Source: Tyto alba (Eukaryota; Chordata; Aves; Strigiformes; Tytonidae). From it: a stretch of 64,000 nt of DNA. A model generated the notes under the pieces. It was not told the DNA's origin. It worked only from the letters and a program-made list of their open reading frames with translations, and did no database searches. Below are positions 1 to 14,451 of the stretch, in pieces. Position 1 is the stretch's first letter; each line of letters opens with the position of its first letter. Where the stretch lies: the NCBI RefSeq assembly GCF_018691265.1, contig NW_024881282.1:52521122-52585121 (forward strand), written 5' to 3'. The position numbers and the translations under genes are program-made.

Positions 1-3000
1 TAACACACGGTTCACGGTCATTGCTCAAGGAAACCATGAGTTAATGTAAATCTGTGGAGAGCAACACCTCCTCCCTGCCGCTCGCCAGTGACACGGCTGT
101 ACTGCCCAGGGCGCCCTGCCCTGGACTCTGTACACCCAGGCATCGCTCCACGGGGGGCTCTGCTCAACCGCACGCCAGCGTTCCCCCCTTCCCCACGTTC
201 CAGGTTTCTTCAGGAGCATCATTTGGTGATACCTACTGAGAACCAGCTTACATAGATATGGTCTAGGGTGGAAGTAACCTAACAGCCCTGGTGTCCCACC
301 GTGTGGCAAGACGTAGAGAGCACTGTGCAGCCACACACTCAGGCACGAAATCCCAAACACAAATCCAGATCAAATTCCCAAACCAGAAGTACTCTCCGGT
401 AAACATTTTTTCTTTGGCCCATTATCTGGGAAATACCCATCTAGTTCAAGTAAGCTTGGATGAAGAAACCTAGGCATAACGTAGCTTTGAATCCCTGATT
501 GCTCAGTAGAAGGAAAAGGACCAGTATTTTATATGTGCCAGTGTGGTCTCCAGAAAGTTACTTTCACAGACAATGATAGTTATCAGCACAGAAAGATACT
601 AAATGAAGTAAAGAGTCATCTTAGGTGAATGTGTTACGAATTTGAATGCAACACTGGCTGAAGACAATAGAGAAAAAATAAGACTGTAAATGAAAGCTTA
701 ACTTCAAATGTAATGGTTTTGAACTTCTTCTATTGTGTTCCAAGTGAAAATTGTTTTTTTACCATAAATAAATGTTTGGTGGATAAAGCTTGTAAGAGTT
801 GCTGGCAAAGATGCACAGACAGAGCTATAAATATGTGGGAAAATCTAACAGTTCAAATTTACTCCAAAGGTCATCTGGAGTATAAATGTATTCTCAGAAA
901 AATTATGCAGAAATTTTATCATTCTCTTCTTCACATGGGCTGAGATTGCAGGAAATAAGTAAGTCCTCACAAAATATAATGACAGGAAGAGAAAAATGCC
1001 TGTGCTGTGACTGAATCCAGTTTCTTCTAACACATTATTATGTGTTCTGTGACATAAATTCCAACCATTAACCACTTCCATAGGCACGAAGCCAGAAGAA
1101 TAGCACTGTTAAGACCAGTTTCAGCTAACCCCTGGAATATTTTACTCTTGAAAAGGCTGCATTTTCTAGACAAAGGAGGTTTGCATGCAGCTTGGCAAGA
1201 AGTTAATGTGAAAAGGAAAAGCTAAAACATAAAATCAGCTCACAACTGCAAAGCTTAAATTTCCGAAAGAAAGAGTTTCCACTGTTTCTTCATATGTTTT
1301 GCCTATATATTAGCCAGGAAACATATATAATCAGTGAGTTACAGTGCACAGATGTTCTTAGGACTTGTTAATGTGGGATGAAACTCCTCTATCATAAAGG
1401 GAAAATGCAAAGTCATCTACCTTGCTTACATCCAATATTCAGGCCACAGGGGAACATGCAAGAAGTGGTGTGTTTGCCAGAATAAAAGGTAAGAATAAAC
1501 ACATGCCAGGGAAGATACCAAGGACTTTTGCTTTCCCTTCACTTACAGACAGGCACAAGGTCCCAGGAGTGTTCTTGCATTGGGAGTGTTTCCAGTTCGG
1601 CTGTAAGAGATCCAGTTCACACTCTTGTCCATAATGAATGAGAATAAGCTACGCTTTGTGGGTGCACATATACGTTAATTAGTAGCATTTCTTCTGCAAT
1701 TATATTTTAATTAAACAATCTTTAACAGAAATCAAACTGATAGCAAGTCCCCCCCCCCAAAACAAGCATGCAAAAAGCCTGTGCCTCTTCAGCTTCAATG
1801 GCAGTGAGCTTGGATTCTCAGTCACCAATGTAAAATTGCAAGACAATACTGCATTTCAAATCCCAAGAAAACTATTACAATATTTCCATATATTCCATAT
1901 TTTCCATACATATGTACATAAATTAAATAAAACCATGTGCAGATACTTTCTGTCACTTCTGATGCCTCAATATCACTAGACAATGGGTTATCTGTAACAT
2001 TCTTGACAGCAAAAGGCAAGTTAATTTTCCCCTCTTCTTTTGTTCTAAACATTTATCCCAGGGAGTGGAATTTCAAGTCATTTAGTTAAGATTTTACTCC
2101 TATTAAAGCCACCCAGCAGCCTCAAAAACCCCCACCAAGATCAACACAGAAAAAATTAACACTTAAAAGGCTCAGATTACATACAGCACCACCTGCCTGG
2201 CCTAATAGCTCAAAGGGTTGGACACCACTCTCACCCAAAGACTGCACATACGTGTGGTGGAATATGAGGGCACATCTCCACTGATCCACACTTAGTTATC
2301 TCAGCCCCCATCAGTACAGAGTAGGTTCAAAGTCCCTTACTGATTTGTATTTATCGCTAAAGATACCTCAAATTTCAGAAAACCTGTATTATTTAATGTT
2401 GCACTGCTCATGGCGTTTCTTGTCAGACAGACCTGCAGGAAAACTATCATTATTTAAAGTACACTGAAATCAAACCTCAACATGACCAGGAAGTTTGAAA
2501 CAGAAGAGCTGAAACATGCACCGTTTCCAGGATGTTCAAGCTGCTCCTGAACATGCTTTGAATTATAAGCAAGGTCAGTCTATGGGCTTCTGTATTCTTA
2601 AGCACTGGCAAATAAAGAACACTAGAAAAAACGTATAATTCCTGAATGGAATTCGGCAAAAAAAAGAGAATGTTTTGGACATCTGGAAGGAGTATACATT
2701 ATTAAAACATGCAACTGTCAATATTAAATAAAAACTCAGCCTTATTTTAAAGTATTTTCTGCTATTTATATTTGCATTTTTTCATACATTTTGGACTACT
2801 TTTCCATAACCCACCGTTAAATCCAGTCCAAAATTTCCATGTGAAATTTTTGAAATAGTCTTATAGCTAGTGTAGATCAAAACCACTGCCAGAAATAACA
2901 GAATATCTCATCGATATCTTCAGCACCAATTCATTCTTTGGAAGCCCTCACTTATCTGTGTGCAACATACATTGCTTAAGAAAGTTAAGACTGTTTCAGC

Positions 3001-6000
3001 TGAGAAGATAAGGAAATACTGAGTAAGATCTTAGGAAGGCAGCAATCTTGTTTTCACACAGCAGCATTATTTCCACCCTACATCTGCTTCAAAAAATTAA
3101 TAGCTTATTTTTGACTCTGAGTATCTACTTCGTGGACTTTGAAGAGCTCTTCCTCTCCAACCAGCAAGTTTTCACTGAAGTTTTCTGTCATATCTCTGAT
3201 GGTTTTAACTTGCTATGGGGGGGGGTGCAAGGTTTATCATAGAAAGCTGAGCATTATTTATTGACCATTTATAGAATTACAACAGCTTCATGGTTCTTTT
3301 CCCCTTTTTGTCACCACTATTACACTCTTTTCACTGCTGTGTCCACATAATTTAAATAACTGAAAAGAGAGTGGTACGAGGATGCTGAAGCTGGTCTCTG
3401 GGACTATGAGGCAGAGAGAAAAGTGAGACACTCTTGCAGGGGATTTTCCCTCTCTCCAGATACCGCAGTTGAGAGCAGCGATGCCGTGATCGAGGACCAG
3501 CACCGCTGGCAGGCACTGGGGACGCACCGCCTACACCTGTGCTGACGGCAGGAACACAGCTGGAGACATATGGGAAACTTTAAGACTCTTTTGTATTCTT
3601 TGCATTTTGGAGCTCTTTAATCTCTCCACTTCTTCAACCTCTCCAAAGACCAAAACAAGGTTTACAACAAAAGTAAATGGTAATAATGAAGTGGTAATGC
3701 ATTTTTAGAAAGAACCAAATGCTAAGCGATAAAGTAACGTACACAAAATAGCATTATTGCTGTTCATTTTTTTTATGTTGCCAGAGGTACAGTGGATGAT
3801 TTTCTGTCCTCAGGGTATGGATCCATGATATTTCACAAAGATTTATATTAGCCTACTTTTTCATCTGTGTCACGAGAGTGATGTTGCTGAGTTGGGAATG
3901 GGCTTATTGGGAAAGCAAAATGTTTTATTTTTTGCTATTTAGAATTCACATAATTTTTAAAATGTTAATTTAATAAACATTTTACGTTTGAAAGCAATAC
4001 ATATTTTGATACATAAACTCACTTTCTCTGTTGTCAGAAACCTGGTTGGGGTTTTGTTAATTGACAACTTTTCACATAAAAGTCACAGAAAAACACAGTC
4101 CCGGTGTTAATTTATACTAATTAAAGTGGAAGCTTTATCATTTGTTACTTCAAGATAGTGGTAGCAATGGGATGGGGCACACTGGTACACATCTAGTGCT
4201 TAGGCTGATGTAACCTAAGAGATGAGGCTAGTTTCACAGCCAAAATAAAACTGTGTTAAATTTAGTCTGTATTTAGAAATATCATCAATGATACCATAAA
4301 TGGTAGCCACATATTGCTAGCTTGTTGATGAATTAAAACATCTACAGAATTACAAAAATGCAGCAGTTTTATATTTGCTTTCTGTTCTGTGTAGAAGTAA
4401 CAAACTTCACAGATGCAGAATGACAGTAAGACTCTGAAGGAAAAAAATCTACATTTGTATTCTGAGAACTCGAAGGCACTTAACATTAGTTTTGTTATTT
4501 ATTGCCATCATGGGAAGCATAAATTTCAGGAAAGCATGTGAGCTTCTCAAACTATATTCCCAGCATCAACCTATTTACAGAAAGAATTTCAACGAGAATT
4601 ACAATTATATGTGGGGCTGACGAAAAACATATTTTCCCACATTGGTACTGCTAGAAACTGTCAATCAAAGCATATTTAAGTATTTTCTACCTTAATGATG
4701 AGATTCAGGGATGCATGCTACACTAATTGTTTCCTGAAAGAGAAAGAAAACACTGAGTTCTAGATATTTTTATCAGTGCATCGTTAGAATTTCATAACTT
4801 ACCTTAGTGTATTAATTTCTCTGCAAAATTCAGCACAGCACAGCCAATTAAAAACATGAGTTTAAAAAATGCATATGTTGCAAATTGGCCTCTGGAAAGC
4901 TCTTGTCTACAAGCAGCCAGCTCATCATAACCACCACCACAACTGGTCCCCCAAACAGAACACATACATGCCCAAAGCTCTGATTCTACACATCTCTGAA
5001 AAAAGCTACAGAATATTTGGGGTGGTTTATGCAGGTACTGTACTCATAGAGTGCCTAGTAGACACAACAATGTTCCCTAATATTGCCCTAAAATGCCATT
5101 AACACAAACTTAAGTTAGATGAATGATGCCCTCTACTTCCTGGAACATAGGATACACAGAATATTTAGATAACATTTTCCAGCACTGCAAAATTTACCCC
5201 ATTTTCTGTATTAGAAAGATAAAAACATCATGAGGTCAGAAATTTTTGTTCTCCTTAGCTCTTCAATAAAATCATATCCATGTGGAAATGTTCCAGATGT
5301 GTATTTTAGATGGAGGAGGAGTTGTGCTTGGGATTTCTTTCCCCAAAATAATATCTGACCGGAGTGACACCTTCAGCTGCCTCCTAAGTGCTTCCCAAGT
5401 GTAACTACAGCCGCACAACCTCTCAGGGACAGGCAAATTTCATAGAAACACGAAGAGAAAAGCAACACAATTTTGGAGAAAGTTTAAGGGAGAATTCACT
5501 GTCCAGATAATGCCTAACTTCTGTCATCCACTCCACACAGGGGACAGATGTGGGCATGGTGATTTTCAAAGTATTTTGTGATTGCGTGTGCATTTCCACC
5601 TCTGGGCAAAAAATCCTAAGAAGCCCAACATGAAATGTCAGACACAACATGTATTTCTGAGACTGGCAAAGAAACATTCAAGCTGTTGGCACAGAGCATG
5701 GCTGGGAACCAGCTGGTCCTGCCAACATACCTTGAGCCACCACAACTCCAACCTGCTGCACAGGAAAAGTTATTTTATCCGATGCTGTCCCAACCATAAA
5801 CACTGATGAAAGACTAATTTTTGCTCCAAATAACATTTGTATGTGACACCCACAAAGGAAATAGTTGGGCCAAATGTTAACTAAAACTGTGACTTTATAG
5901 TTAGTTTAAGCTGCTGGGATGCAGGTTGGCACTCAAAAAGGCGATACCGTCTCCCTGCCACGAACTCTGTGTGCCCATCGCCTTCTCCTGTGAGCACATA

Positions 6001-7835
6001 CAGCAGCCCCCACGCAGATCAGCTCATACTGATTATGATCCACACATTAAGTATGGAGTTATGCCAAAATATGGTTGACTTAAAATTTATCTTTGGAAAT
6101 GTTTGCTCCTGAAGTTCTTCAGGACAAGCTGCTGCACTTTCCATCTGTTTTCCTTCTAGCCTAGGTTAATGTGCAGTTGTAAACAAATAATTGTATAAAA
6201 ATCAAACAAGGGAACCGGTTTAGGAGAGAGCAAAGTCATAAGTCAGTCCAAAATCCATGCAAACTCTGCTAAAACTACTACTTAATGTTGGTGATCAAAG
6301 GCTTTTTTTAAGTGGGACTGTAAATCCCACCTTTCTGGGATGATCTTCTGGATCAAGCAATCTCAAATATGGCCCTATTCCACACCCTCAGAAAAGTACA
6401 CAGATCTTCAAAATAACCTATGTAGCTATTTGTATTGCAAAGCACTTTGGAAAACCAGCAGTTTAACTGTAAGGCAGTCCCAGACCTAACAACGGCGGTG
6501 CAATCCCCCTGCTCTAACACAGGGAGGACACGCACCAGGGAAGGAAGTGTTCCACAAAGAAACTCTCTACTGACTTGTGAAATTTAGTCTGCCTCAGCAG
6601 CCCTAGGAGTTAAAGTCTATAATGTGTGATTTGTCTGTGGAGAGTCTGCTAGTATTTAAGGAGTGAACCCAGAGGCATGGTAGAGGGCATGTGAGTCCAA
6701 CTTTTTTTGAAGATATTTAATTTTTTTTTAATTTGCTAGAGGACCTTATGCTGGGTTTGAGGCCTTTTTTGGACTTTTTGCCTGGAATGACTTGCATCAC
6801 AGTCATGTAAAATCAGATATTTCAGTCTTGCTATATACTAGAGCACAAGAGTCTTCAGACTGAGATCCAGTACTTAGAAAATACCTTGGAAGTGATGCTT
6901 CGGAAGCCAGCTGACAGATCACCCTCTTATAGTTATTCTTGAAAAAGGAGAAATTGTTTCAGTATAAAGGGCTAGGTAATGGGAAGACACATAAATAGCT
7001 ACAATTATGTTAATACTTTAACTGCCACATCTGTCCTTCCCATCAGAGGCCTCACAGAGATGATTAAGCAGAACCTTGCCCCAGCTGTCATTTTCAGTTA
7101 AAGGAAAAGGGGTAGCATCTAAAACACAGCTGCTGAATGCGGACATAGTACTTTAAAGGAACTGCACAACAGTTGTGAACTATAATGTATTTTGACCAGG
7201 AATCACAAAAGCACCATTAAAAGGGTTCACTTGCAATTACAATTATTTTGTTGGCAGGTATTAATGAATGTGTTTAATATTTTAGCAGAGATATTAGATT
7301 TCTAATTAGATTAGATGTCTAACACCAAGTATTAGATTTAAAGAATCAATCAGTTTAATGGCTGACTCACTAAGATATAGAGACAACCATCTTCTAAAAT
7401 AATTTTAAAATTGATTTTTCTCAGGCAAGGATCTATAAAAGCCAAAAGCAGTATTGGATAACTGGATTAGGATGTAATACAATGCAAATGTGCTTCAAAT
7501 GATGCATGCTTACAGAATGGTCAGTAAGATCTTACACAGATGACAATAGGCCAAGTTTAGGGATTTACAGTAGAAATTTACCTGAATCACTCAATTTCTT
7601 AGCATAACTACCGCTATTACATAACTGGCTGATTTTCTACATGCTCAGTATGACCCGTTTCTGAACCAGTATTATAATCAAGCACTGCTGTACAAAATAT
7701 CTTCCCTTAAATTAAATAAGTGTACTTGACTTATCAATTTGATATGGCTGTGCTTTTCTGAAAAGGAAAAGACATATAGGGTATGTCTCAACATGGACTT
7801 TACCTTCCCCTTGTTTCCACAACTCAGATGCCCCA

Positions 7836-7875
7836 TTTTTTTTTTTTTTGGCGGGGGGAAGGGGAGGGAAGAGAA
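7836..7875. repeat. Poly-T tract followed by G-rich stretch
   Basis: A run of 14 T is followed directly by a G/A-rich stretch of about 25 bases. It is a low-complexity region with no associated gene. Confidence 0.8.
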
Positions 7876-10601
7876 CTCAAGCACAGCTGGTGTCTTAGCA
7901 GAGGTCCTTTTTGTAAGACCAAGACAGGACCTATGTGCTACAGCCCACTCAGCCAGCACATATCCTGAAGTTGGCTGTTATTAACCACAGGGTAGGCATT
8001 TTGATCCCAAGTGGTAGCAGGCTGACAGCCACAACAGAGATTACAGATCTCTTGAGTGTAAATCTGCCCTCTAGCCCGCTTGCCTCTTAGTAGACATATC
8101 CTTCTGGAGAAGGCAGCACCATGGATTTTTTTACTGACCTGAACAACACGTTTTGTAGAGGTAATGCCACTAATAGCAGTCCTTGTAGGCAAAACCTGCA
8201 GAGTTGGACATGGGGTGAAATACATAATCCATTATTTTCAACTGAACAGGGGCTGCTGAGCTGCTTTGTTGCTGCAGAAGTGATGCAATGCTGCTTTTTA
8301 GGTCACAGCATTGACACCACCCTAATTCCACTTCCAGAAAAACCTGAGCAGTTTTTCACAGGAGACAGGGTTTGTCCAAACAACATATTCAACAGGACAA
8401 ATGGGGATGGTGCAGACAAGAGTGATGATGGAAAAAATGCTGGATTCAACAAAGATGATTGTCCAGCCCATAATCTCTACAAAGGTACCACACACTAACG
8501 AATAGCATTTCTCAAGCACATCCTTCAAAAGCAAGTTTTAAAAGGAACTAAAAATTCAATAGTAATTATCCAAACCTCTGGCTGACTAATAAACCAGTGT
8601 TCTTCCTGCTAGTGTCTGAGAACGTCAAGATTACACAAGACTTACTAATGTTCCTAAAAAATGGTATTTAAATATTCATTAACATTAGGAAACAATCAAG
8701 TGAGAGACATGTCTACAACTCTTTTCTCCTTTGCTGAACCAGATGTGGTATTCAGGGATCTGTACTACTCTTTTCTGACTGCTATTCCAGAGAGGTGCCT
8801 TGAAATGTGGAAGTACTTTGCTATGTCTGGAGCCATGAGCTTTGTTTCTGCCTCATGCAAAATGAGCAGTAACTATATATCTGGCACATGTATCCTGAGA
8901 CTTAATGCTGGCCTGCTTCACACAACTAAATAATTAACCTTGTGAATAAGCAAAGGATTTGCCACTGACCCACTTCCCAAAGAGCTTGGATGAGGCTGCC
9001 AACAGTCTTGTTCCATCAGCACCAGAACAAACCTCTCATACCACTTTTTTCCTTCACTCTATTTTTCAGGGCTGTGAAGCTCCAGGAAGTGTCTTGAAAG
9101 CCACACAGCTGTGGAAAAAAAGGGTGGGAAAACTAAGGGCTGCTCGATGAGTAACAGGACTTCATGGCTCAAAGCCCCCTGGGTGCCCTTTGCATTATTG
9201 CCTGAAGATGCTGAAAGACACTGAATGTCTCAGGTTTCTTTCCCAAAACTCTCTTCAGGGCATTGCAGGAGTTGCAAGTAGCCTCTGCACATCAGGGTCA
9301 ACCTGTGTTTGATGGCAGAGTAAGAAGTTGAGGTAACTTCAGGGATGCCCTGTGCCTTACAGGGCAAACTCCCGGTGTTGGCAGCACCCATGGGAGAGCT
9401 GTGCCCTCCCCTCCTCCTGGCTCTCCTAGCACCAATACACAGCCAGAATAGCAGGGGCCGTACCCTGTGTGGGTACTTCTGCACTGCTAAAGCTGTGCTA
9501 GCAGAGACAGGGACTGCATCTCCATCAAAGGAGGTTTGCTGACTTGGTTTTATGGGTGCACCTATAGCAACAGGCCTGCTCTTTCACAGAAATAACCATC
9601 ACCTTCATGTTTTTTTGCCAGCTCCTCCTTTTCCTTTTCTGCCTTTGCTGTGTCCCCATCCCAGCCGTGACATTCCCACGATATTCGTGGTATGAAGATG
9701 GCACAGCGAGCTGAAGCAATCTTCCATAGGTCAGACTGCCTCACGATCCCCTTCTGCTCCCAGACAACACTATCCATCCAGTGCCCCCCAGCTTTGGCAA
9801 GAGTTAACTGCTGGATGGCAGTCAACATTAGTAATAAAAAAGAACTATTGTTAATTATTTGTATCTAGAGTCAGTCTCTTCCAAGCTAGTTTTCTAAGCA
9901 ATGTTTATGTTTAACTATATTGGTGTAATTTTCTATATATTCAGGGTGCCATTGCTTAAGCATTGGCATCCAGCGTGATTTAGAATGTTCCAGGTTATCC
10001 AAGGCATCTGCATGGCTTTGCAGATATAACAGAGGATTCACAGAAGCCTGGTGCCTCTCTGGAGGAGCAAATGGAATTGAGGCTGATAACCTGAGGGCCA
10101 TAAAATGGCACTGGACACTTAAGTTTCAGCATCTGAATGCCACTCCTATTTCCATTAGCAGCACTGTTGCTTAGGCACTTAGCACACGTGGATACATATT
10201 TATGTACACCTAAACGCAGTTGTCTTCATCTGGAGCTGAATCCTGCTCTTCAATCTCTGCAGAGTAGACCCAACCAACAGCTGCAAAGCCGCTGCTATTT
10301 TAAATGAAGGACTTTTCTCCTTTAACAGCATAAAATTACTGTTGTTACATGTGAGAGTTCTTATCAGGGTTAAACTGCACTAGACACTCAAACAGAAATA
10401 AGCAAATCTGACCTCAACTTTTCAAAAAGACATGAAAAAAAGAAAGGTTCAGAATTAAAAGTGTTCATGACAAAATAAGCTCAAAGATTTAGATAAACTA
10501 TTTTGTATGAGTACACCCAGGTTTTAGATGACAGAATGACTATCCAGTACAGGTGATGTTGGCTGTCCCGTAAAGACAATTAAAGCATGCTGGACTTTGC
10601 G

Positions 10602-10629
10602 CAGAAAGAGTAGTACAGAAAGAGTAGTT
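10602..10629. repeat. 14-bp tandem duplication
   Basis: Two adjacent copies of a 14-base unit (cagaaagagtagta, then the same with a final t), at 10602-10615 and 10616-10629. They differ at one base. It is probably a replication-slippage duplication. Confidence 0.85.
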
Positions 10630-10831
10630 TTATAAGCAGACTCCATATGGCACTCCCAAAATTCAAGCAGGTCTTACTGCTAAATTGAAACTGAACAAAA
10701 TAACAGCAGACTCAAACCAGGGTATGTTTTGATGTTTCACTCAGAGAAACAAATTCAAGAATGCTTTCCCTTCTATTTCACAAAGTGGTGCAGCTATTAA
10801 ATTGGTTTCGTTTGTAATATCACCTCCATGC

Positions 10832-10872
10832 AAAAAAAAAAAAAAAAAAAAAGAAAGAAAAAAAGAAAAAAA
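10832..10872. repeat. Poly-A / GAAA simple repeat
   Basis: A run of 21 A passes into an A-rich GAAA-type tract. It may be a retroposon tail, but no retroposon body is recognisable upstream. Confidence 0.85.
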
Positions 10873-13800
10873 TCACTTCCATAAAGAAGGCAAAATTACC
10901 TATAACTGGGCTGTCAGTATAGCACTCTATTATTTCCCCAGGATTCAGTCATACACATGGAATAAAACGGTACTGCTCTTTTTAAACTCCAGCAGTTACT
11001 AAAATAACAAAGGTGTGATTATAAGCAAAGACAGCTTTCAGCTTGATTCTGACCTTAAAATATAAAATACCACAGCTTGTCAAAATAAGATTGCACTTTT
11101 TAAAGATATGAGACTTGCATAAATGGACAAACACCTTGGGAGAAGACTTTTAATGCTAGGATTAATTTATTAACTACCAGCACTACTCTATTAACTGCAG
11201 AGATATATTGATCCTGAAGTCCTGTTTTCAAAAGAAAACATACCCACCCTCACCATTCAAAGTGTCTCACAAAATCGCATCAGTCAGACCAACATGTCTG
11301 TTTGAGAGCTGTTCACAATCTTTACAATAAAGGTCCAGGCAGTTAATTTCCACATTGTGCTCCCCGGCCAGTAAGCTCATACCCCCCACACTGATGGCCT
11401 AGTGCCACCAGATAGCTCCGTTCCTACCTGTGACCCATTTCTTACTGCATCTGAGACCTCCAGTGAGTCTGAGACACAAAACTAACCTAGTTTATCAACA
11501 GTGCACGGGGAAAAAAAATAAAGGAGCTAATCTAGTTATAATATGGTGAGGTATAATGAAAAAATACATAGTGCAGATGGGGTTTCATAGGAGAAAGAAC
11601 ATACATATCATTAGGCAAAGATGTGGGCTCTAGAAAACTGAAGGAACATTGAGAGAAGTTTTTCATCCTCGAATAATGAAAAGTTGGCTTGATGACATGC
11701 TTGCTAAAGGGTAGAGCCCTTCTCATGAAACTGTAAGTACTACAGAAGATAAACTCTCTTCCCTTGATTAGTGGATCTGAAAATTCACCATCAGGGATTT
11801 TAGGGCAATAGATGGCACATCTGTACACGAGTTTCTTTGTTACTTCCCTGCCCTGTAAGAACATCATGACAGTTTTGCAGCTATGTAGTGTACATTTTGA
11901 AATATAATTTGGAAGAACTTTGCAATTACGAGTTTGTCTCCGCTTCTCATGGAAAACTTCTTGAGTGTGAGGATAATTTCACAGTAACTCATGTTTCTTC
12001 AAATTAAGATTCCTTAGGGTTACACAATAAAATGATCCCTCTAACTTAACTAGCCAGCTATTTTGAAATTAAGAGAACAAAGTTCACCTGGGGATAAATT
12101 ACTGGTTAATGGCCATGTGGATGCACCTATACAACCAAACCTCTCCCCTGTTTTCCCACATCACTTTGCATCTGAGGTGTGTGCGCTGTGCCGTTCCGAA
12201 CACAAATTGCCTGGATGTTACCTCCTCGTTGAAAGGCTGGCAGGCAGCCACCAGGCCCCATGTGTGACTACATACTCCTGGAACCACACACCCTGCACTC
12301 CAGCAATATTACAGCAGTCGTGTCTCCTGCATTTGTACGGAGCCACGCAGAGGTCACGGACTTCGCAAGCTGGGAAGAGGAGACCGCTTAGTCCTGCCCC
12401 AACAACAGCCGTGACGATGTGAAGATACACAGATGTGTATCAAAGCGATGCTGCAAGGGGGTCACCCTGGGAACATGGCTCAAAGCTGCAGCAAATGAAG
12501 GGGTTCTGGCATAATGATTTAAAAACAAACCTCTGGAAAGAAGCAGAATCCTGGCCATGCTCCAAGTACCTTTCCCAAGTACCTCTGAGCGCCAGATGGA
12601 CTCTCTCCAGCAAAGCCACCGATTATGTATAATGCAGACAAAAGGCACAGAGGAGTTCGTGGTACTTAACCAGGGCTCTAGTGAGAGCGAGCTTCCTTTC
12701 CCCATACCGGAGTCCAAACCAGAACCTGGAGAACAGAAAGCTCTTTCACCCCTACACGCACACACGCAGGGTGGAAGCGTCTAGCCAGTCCTAAGCAAGT
12801 CACTGTGGGACTGCAGCGGTTTCAAATAAAAATAGTGTGATGGAGGTATGTTTATGGAAACATCAAATACAGAAAAGAAAGGCAATGTAAAACATACTTT
12901 GCTTTTTATAAGGCATATTTAGCATTTTATAAGGTATACGTTCCCGAGTGAGGAATGGAAAATTGCAAAGACACTGAAAGCACTCAGCCAGGCTCGGTGT
13001 TATTAAACCTCGGTTCAGTACAGTCACTCCAAAGCACTGCTCACTGCACCGTGCATTCTCTGTGTGCCTGCAAGTAATAGAAAATGCTCTTAAGACAAGA
13101 ATGATGCTCTCTTTCAGCATGAAAATCGCAGGCTTTATCAGTATTGCAGACAAAAAGAATTTTTCTGTTCCCATCTGCGGCAACGCTGGCAGACTGTGCT
13201 CATGAGGAGCATCATTGAATCATTTGCTGATTTGTCTCCTGCCTTTCTCAATCAGTCCATTACTGCTTCTTGGTGGCTTACATCAGACCAACATCTTCCA
13301 CACAGGTGGTGGGTGTGTGAAAGTGCAAAGGTGCCTAAACCCCAGGCTAAATACTCCACAGCTTTACCCTGATTACTCTTAAAAAGTTTTCAACTTTTCA
13401 CCCTGAATCTTCCTTACTGTGGTTTGAGCCACACTACCTTTTATGTGATACTTTCTCCACATCTGGAGGACTGCAGCAGCCTTTTATAAAGTATTTGAAG
13501 ACTACTATTATGTTTCTCCTTCAGTCATCTCTAGGCTCAAACTGTTTGCAGGAGTGGACTCTGAGGCAATGCTCTGAAATTTTCTGTTTCTCACCCAGAA
13601 GACAGGCTGTCTCTTAGAGGCATTTTAAAGAAAATTGCACTGCGGGTTATTAGGAGAAGGCAACAACAGATGCTTGTCCATAACTCTAAATACTTCTTCT
13701 GGGAGAACATCAGGGTTGTTCTTCTGCAGAGGCACACAGAATAAAGCAGACAGCCTAATTATTTCAGAACAGTTACTATTCAGCAATTCAAACAATGCAT

Positions 13801-14355
13801 GTATCTCCAAATTCAGAACTGAAGCTGAAAGATCTTGCTCTGCAGCAACTAAAACTGCAAAATGACATTAGGAAAGCCATCAATACTTCCCAGAATATAA
13901 AGTCATGTTCGTAATTTTTCTATCTGCAACTGTAGTATCTTAAGTCAATTCCACAGAACTTCACTCAAAATTATTTCATCACAGAATCATATAATTTACT
14001 TACTTCTCCCTTGAGAATCTGCACAATAGAGGCCACTATTTTCCAAATTTTAAAAGCATTTTTAATCTACTACATATATTTCTAAAGTGTCTATCACTTC
14101 AGCTTCTTGGCACGCTTTAGATAACATTCACAAGCTAAAGAGTAATATATTGCACTCCCCATTCTACATCCCAAAAATTTTTGCTTTTGTGAATTCCTAA
14201 ATGTGAGCTAGCACCTTGGGTAACTTTTGGGGGACAATTCCACACGTACCAAATCCGATGGTACAAAGCACTATGTGACACCTGAGAAATGTTGAGCATC
14301 TTTGTGTTCTGTTGAATTGATTTTACTTTGAAGGACACGGAGCTATAAGAAAGCC

Positions 14356-14451
14356 TTAAAATTCTACTCTGTATTAAAGGTTTATAGAAGTGAAACTCGT
14401 CTGCCTTGTTAAAATTCTACTTTGTGTTAAAGGTTTATAGAAGTGAAACTC
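14356..14451. repeat. Two-copy tandem repeat, 43-bp unit, 53-bp period
   Basis: Copies at 14356-14398 and 14409-14451 share a 43-base unit beginning ttaaaattctact and ending gtgaaactc, with about two substitutions. A 10-base spacer lies between them. The pair sits about 0.4 kb upstream of the TMBIM4 CpG island. The near-identity suggests a recent local duplication. Confidence 0.9.

Noticed and set aside
8121..8498. 125-codon + strand open frame with several N-glycosylation-like motifs
   Set aside because: Other frames on both strands are also open across part of it, no domain or signal peptide is recognisable, and there are no matching splice sites. Treated as chance.
11532..11867. 111-codon - strand open frame in the left intergenic region
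   Set aside because: No family resemblance and no matching splice or promoter signals. Checked specifically as a possible IRAK3 exon and it does not fit.
13978..13996. cacagaatcatata, similar to inverted CR1 terminal repeats
   Set aside because: Not followed by the expected CR1 tail sequence. The match is too short.
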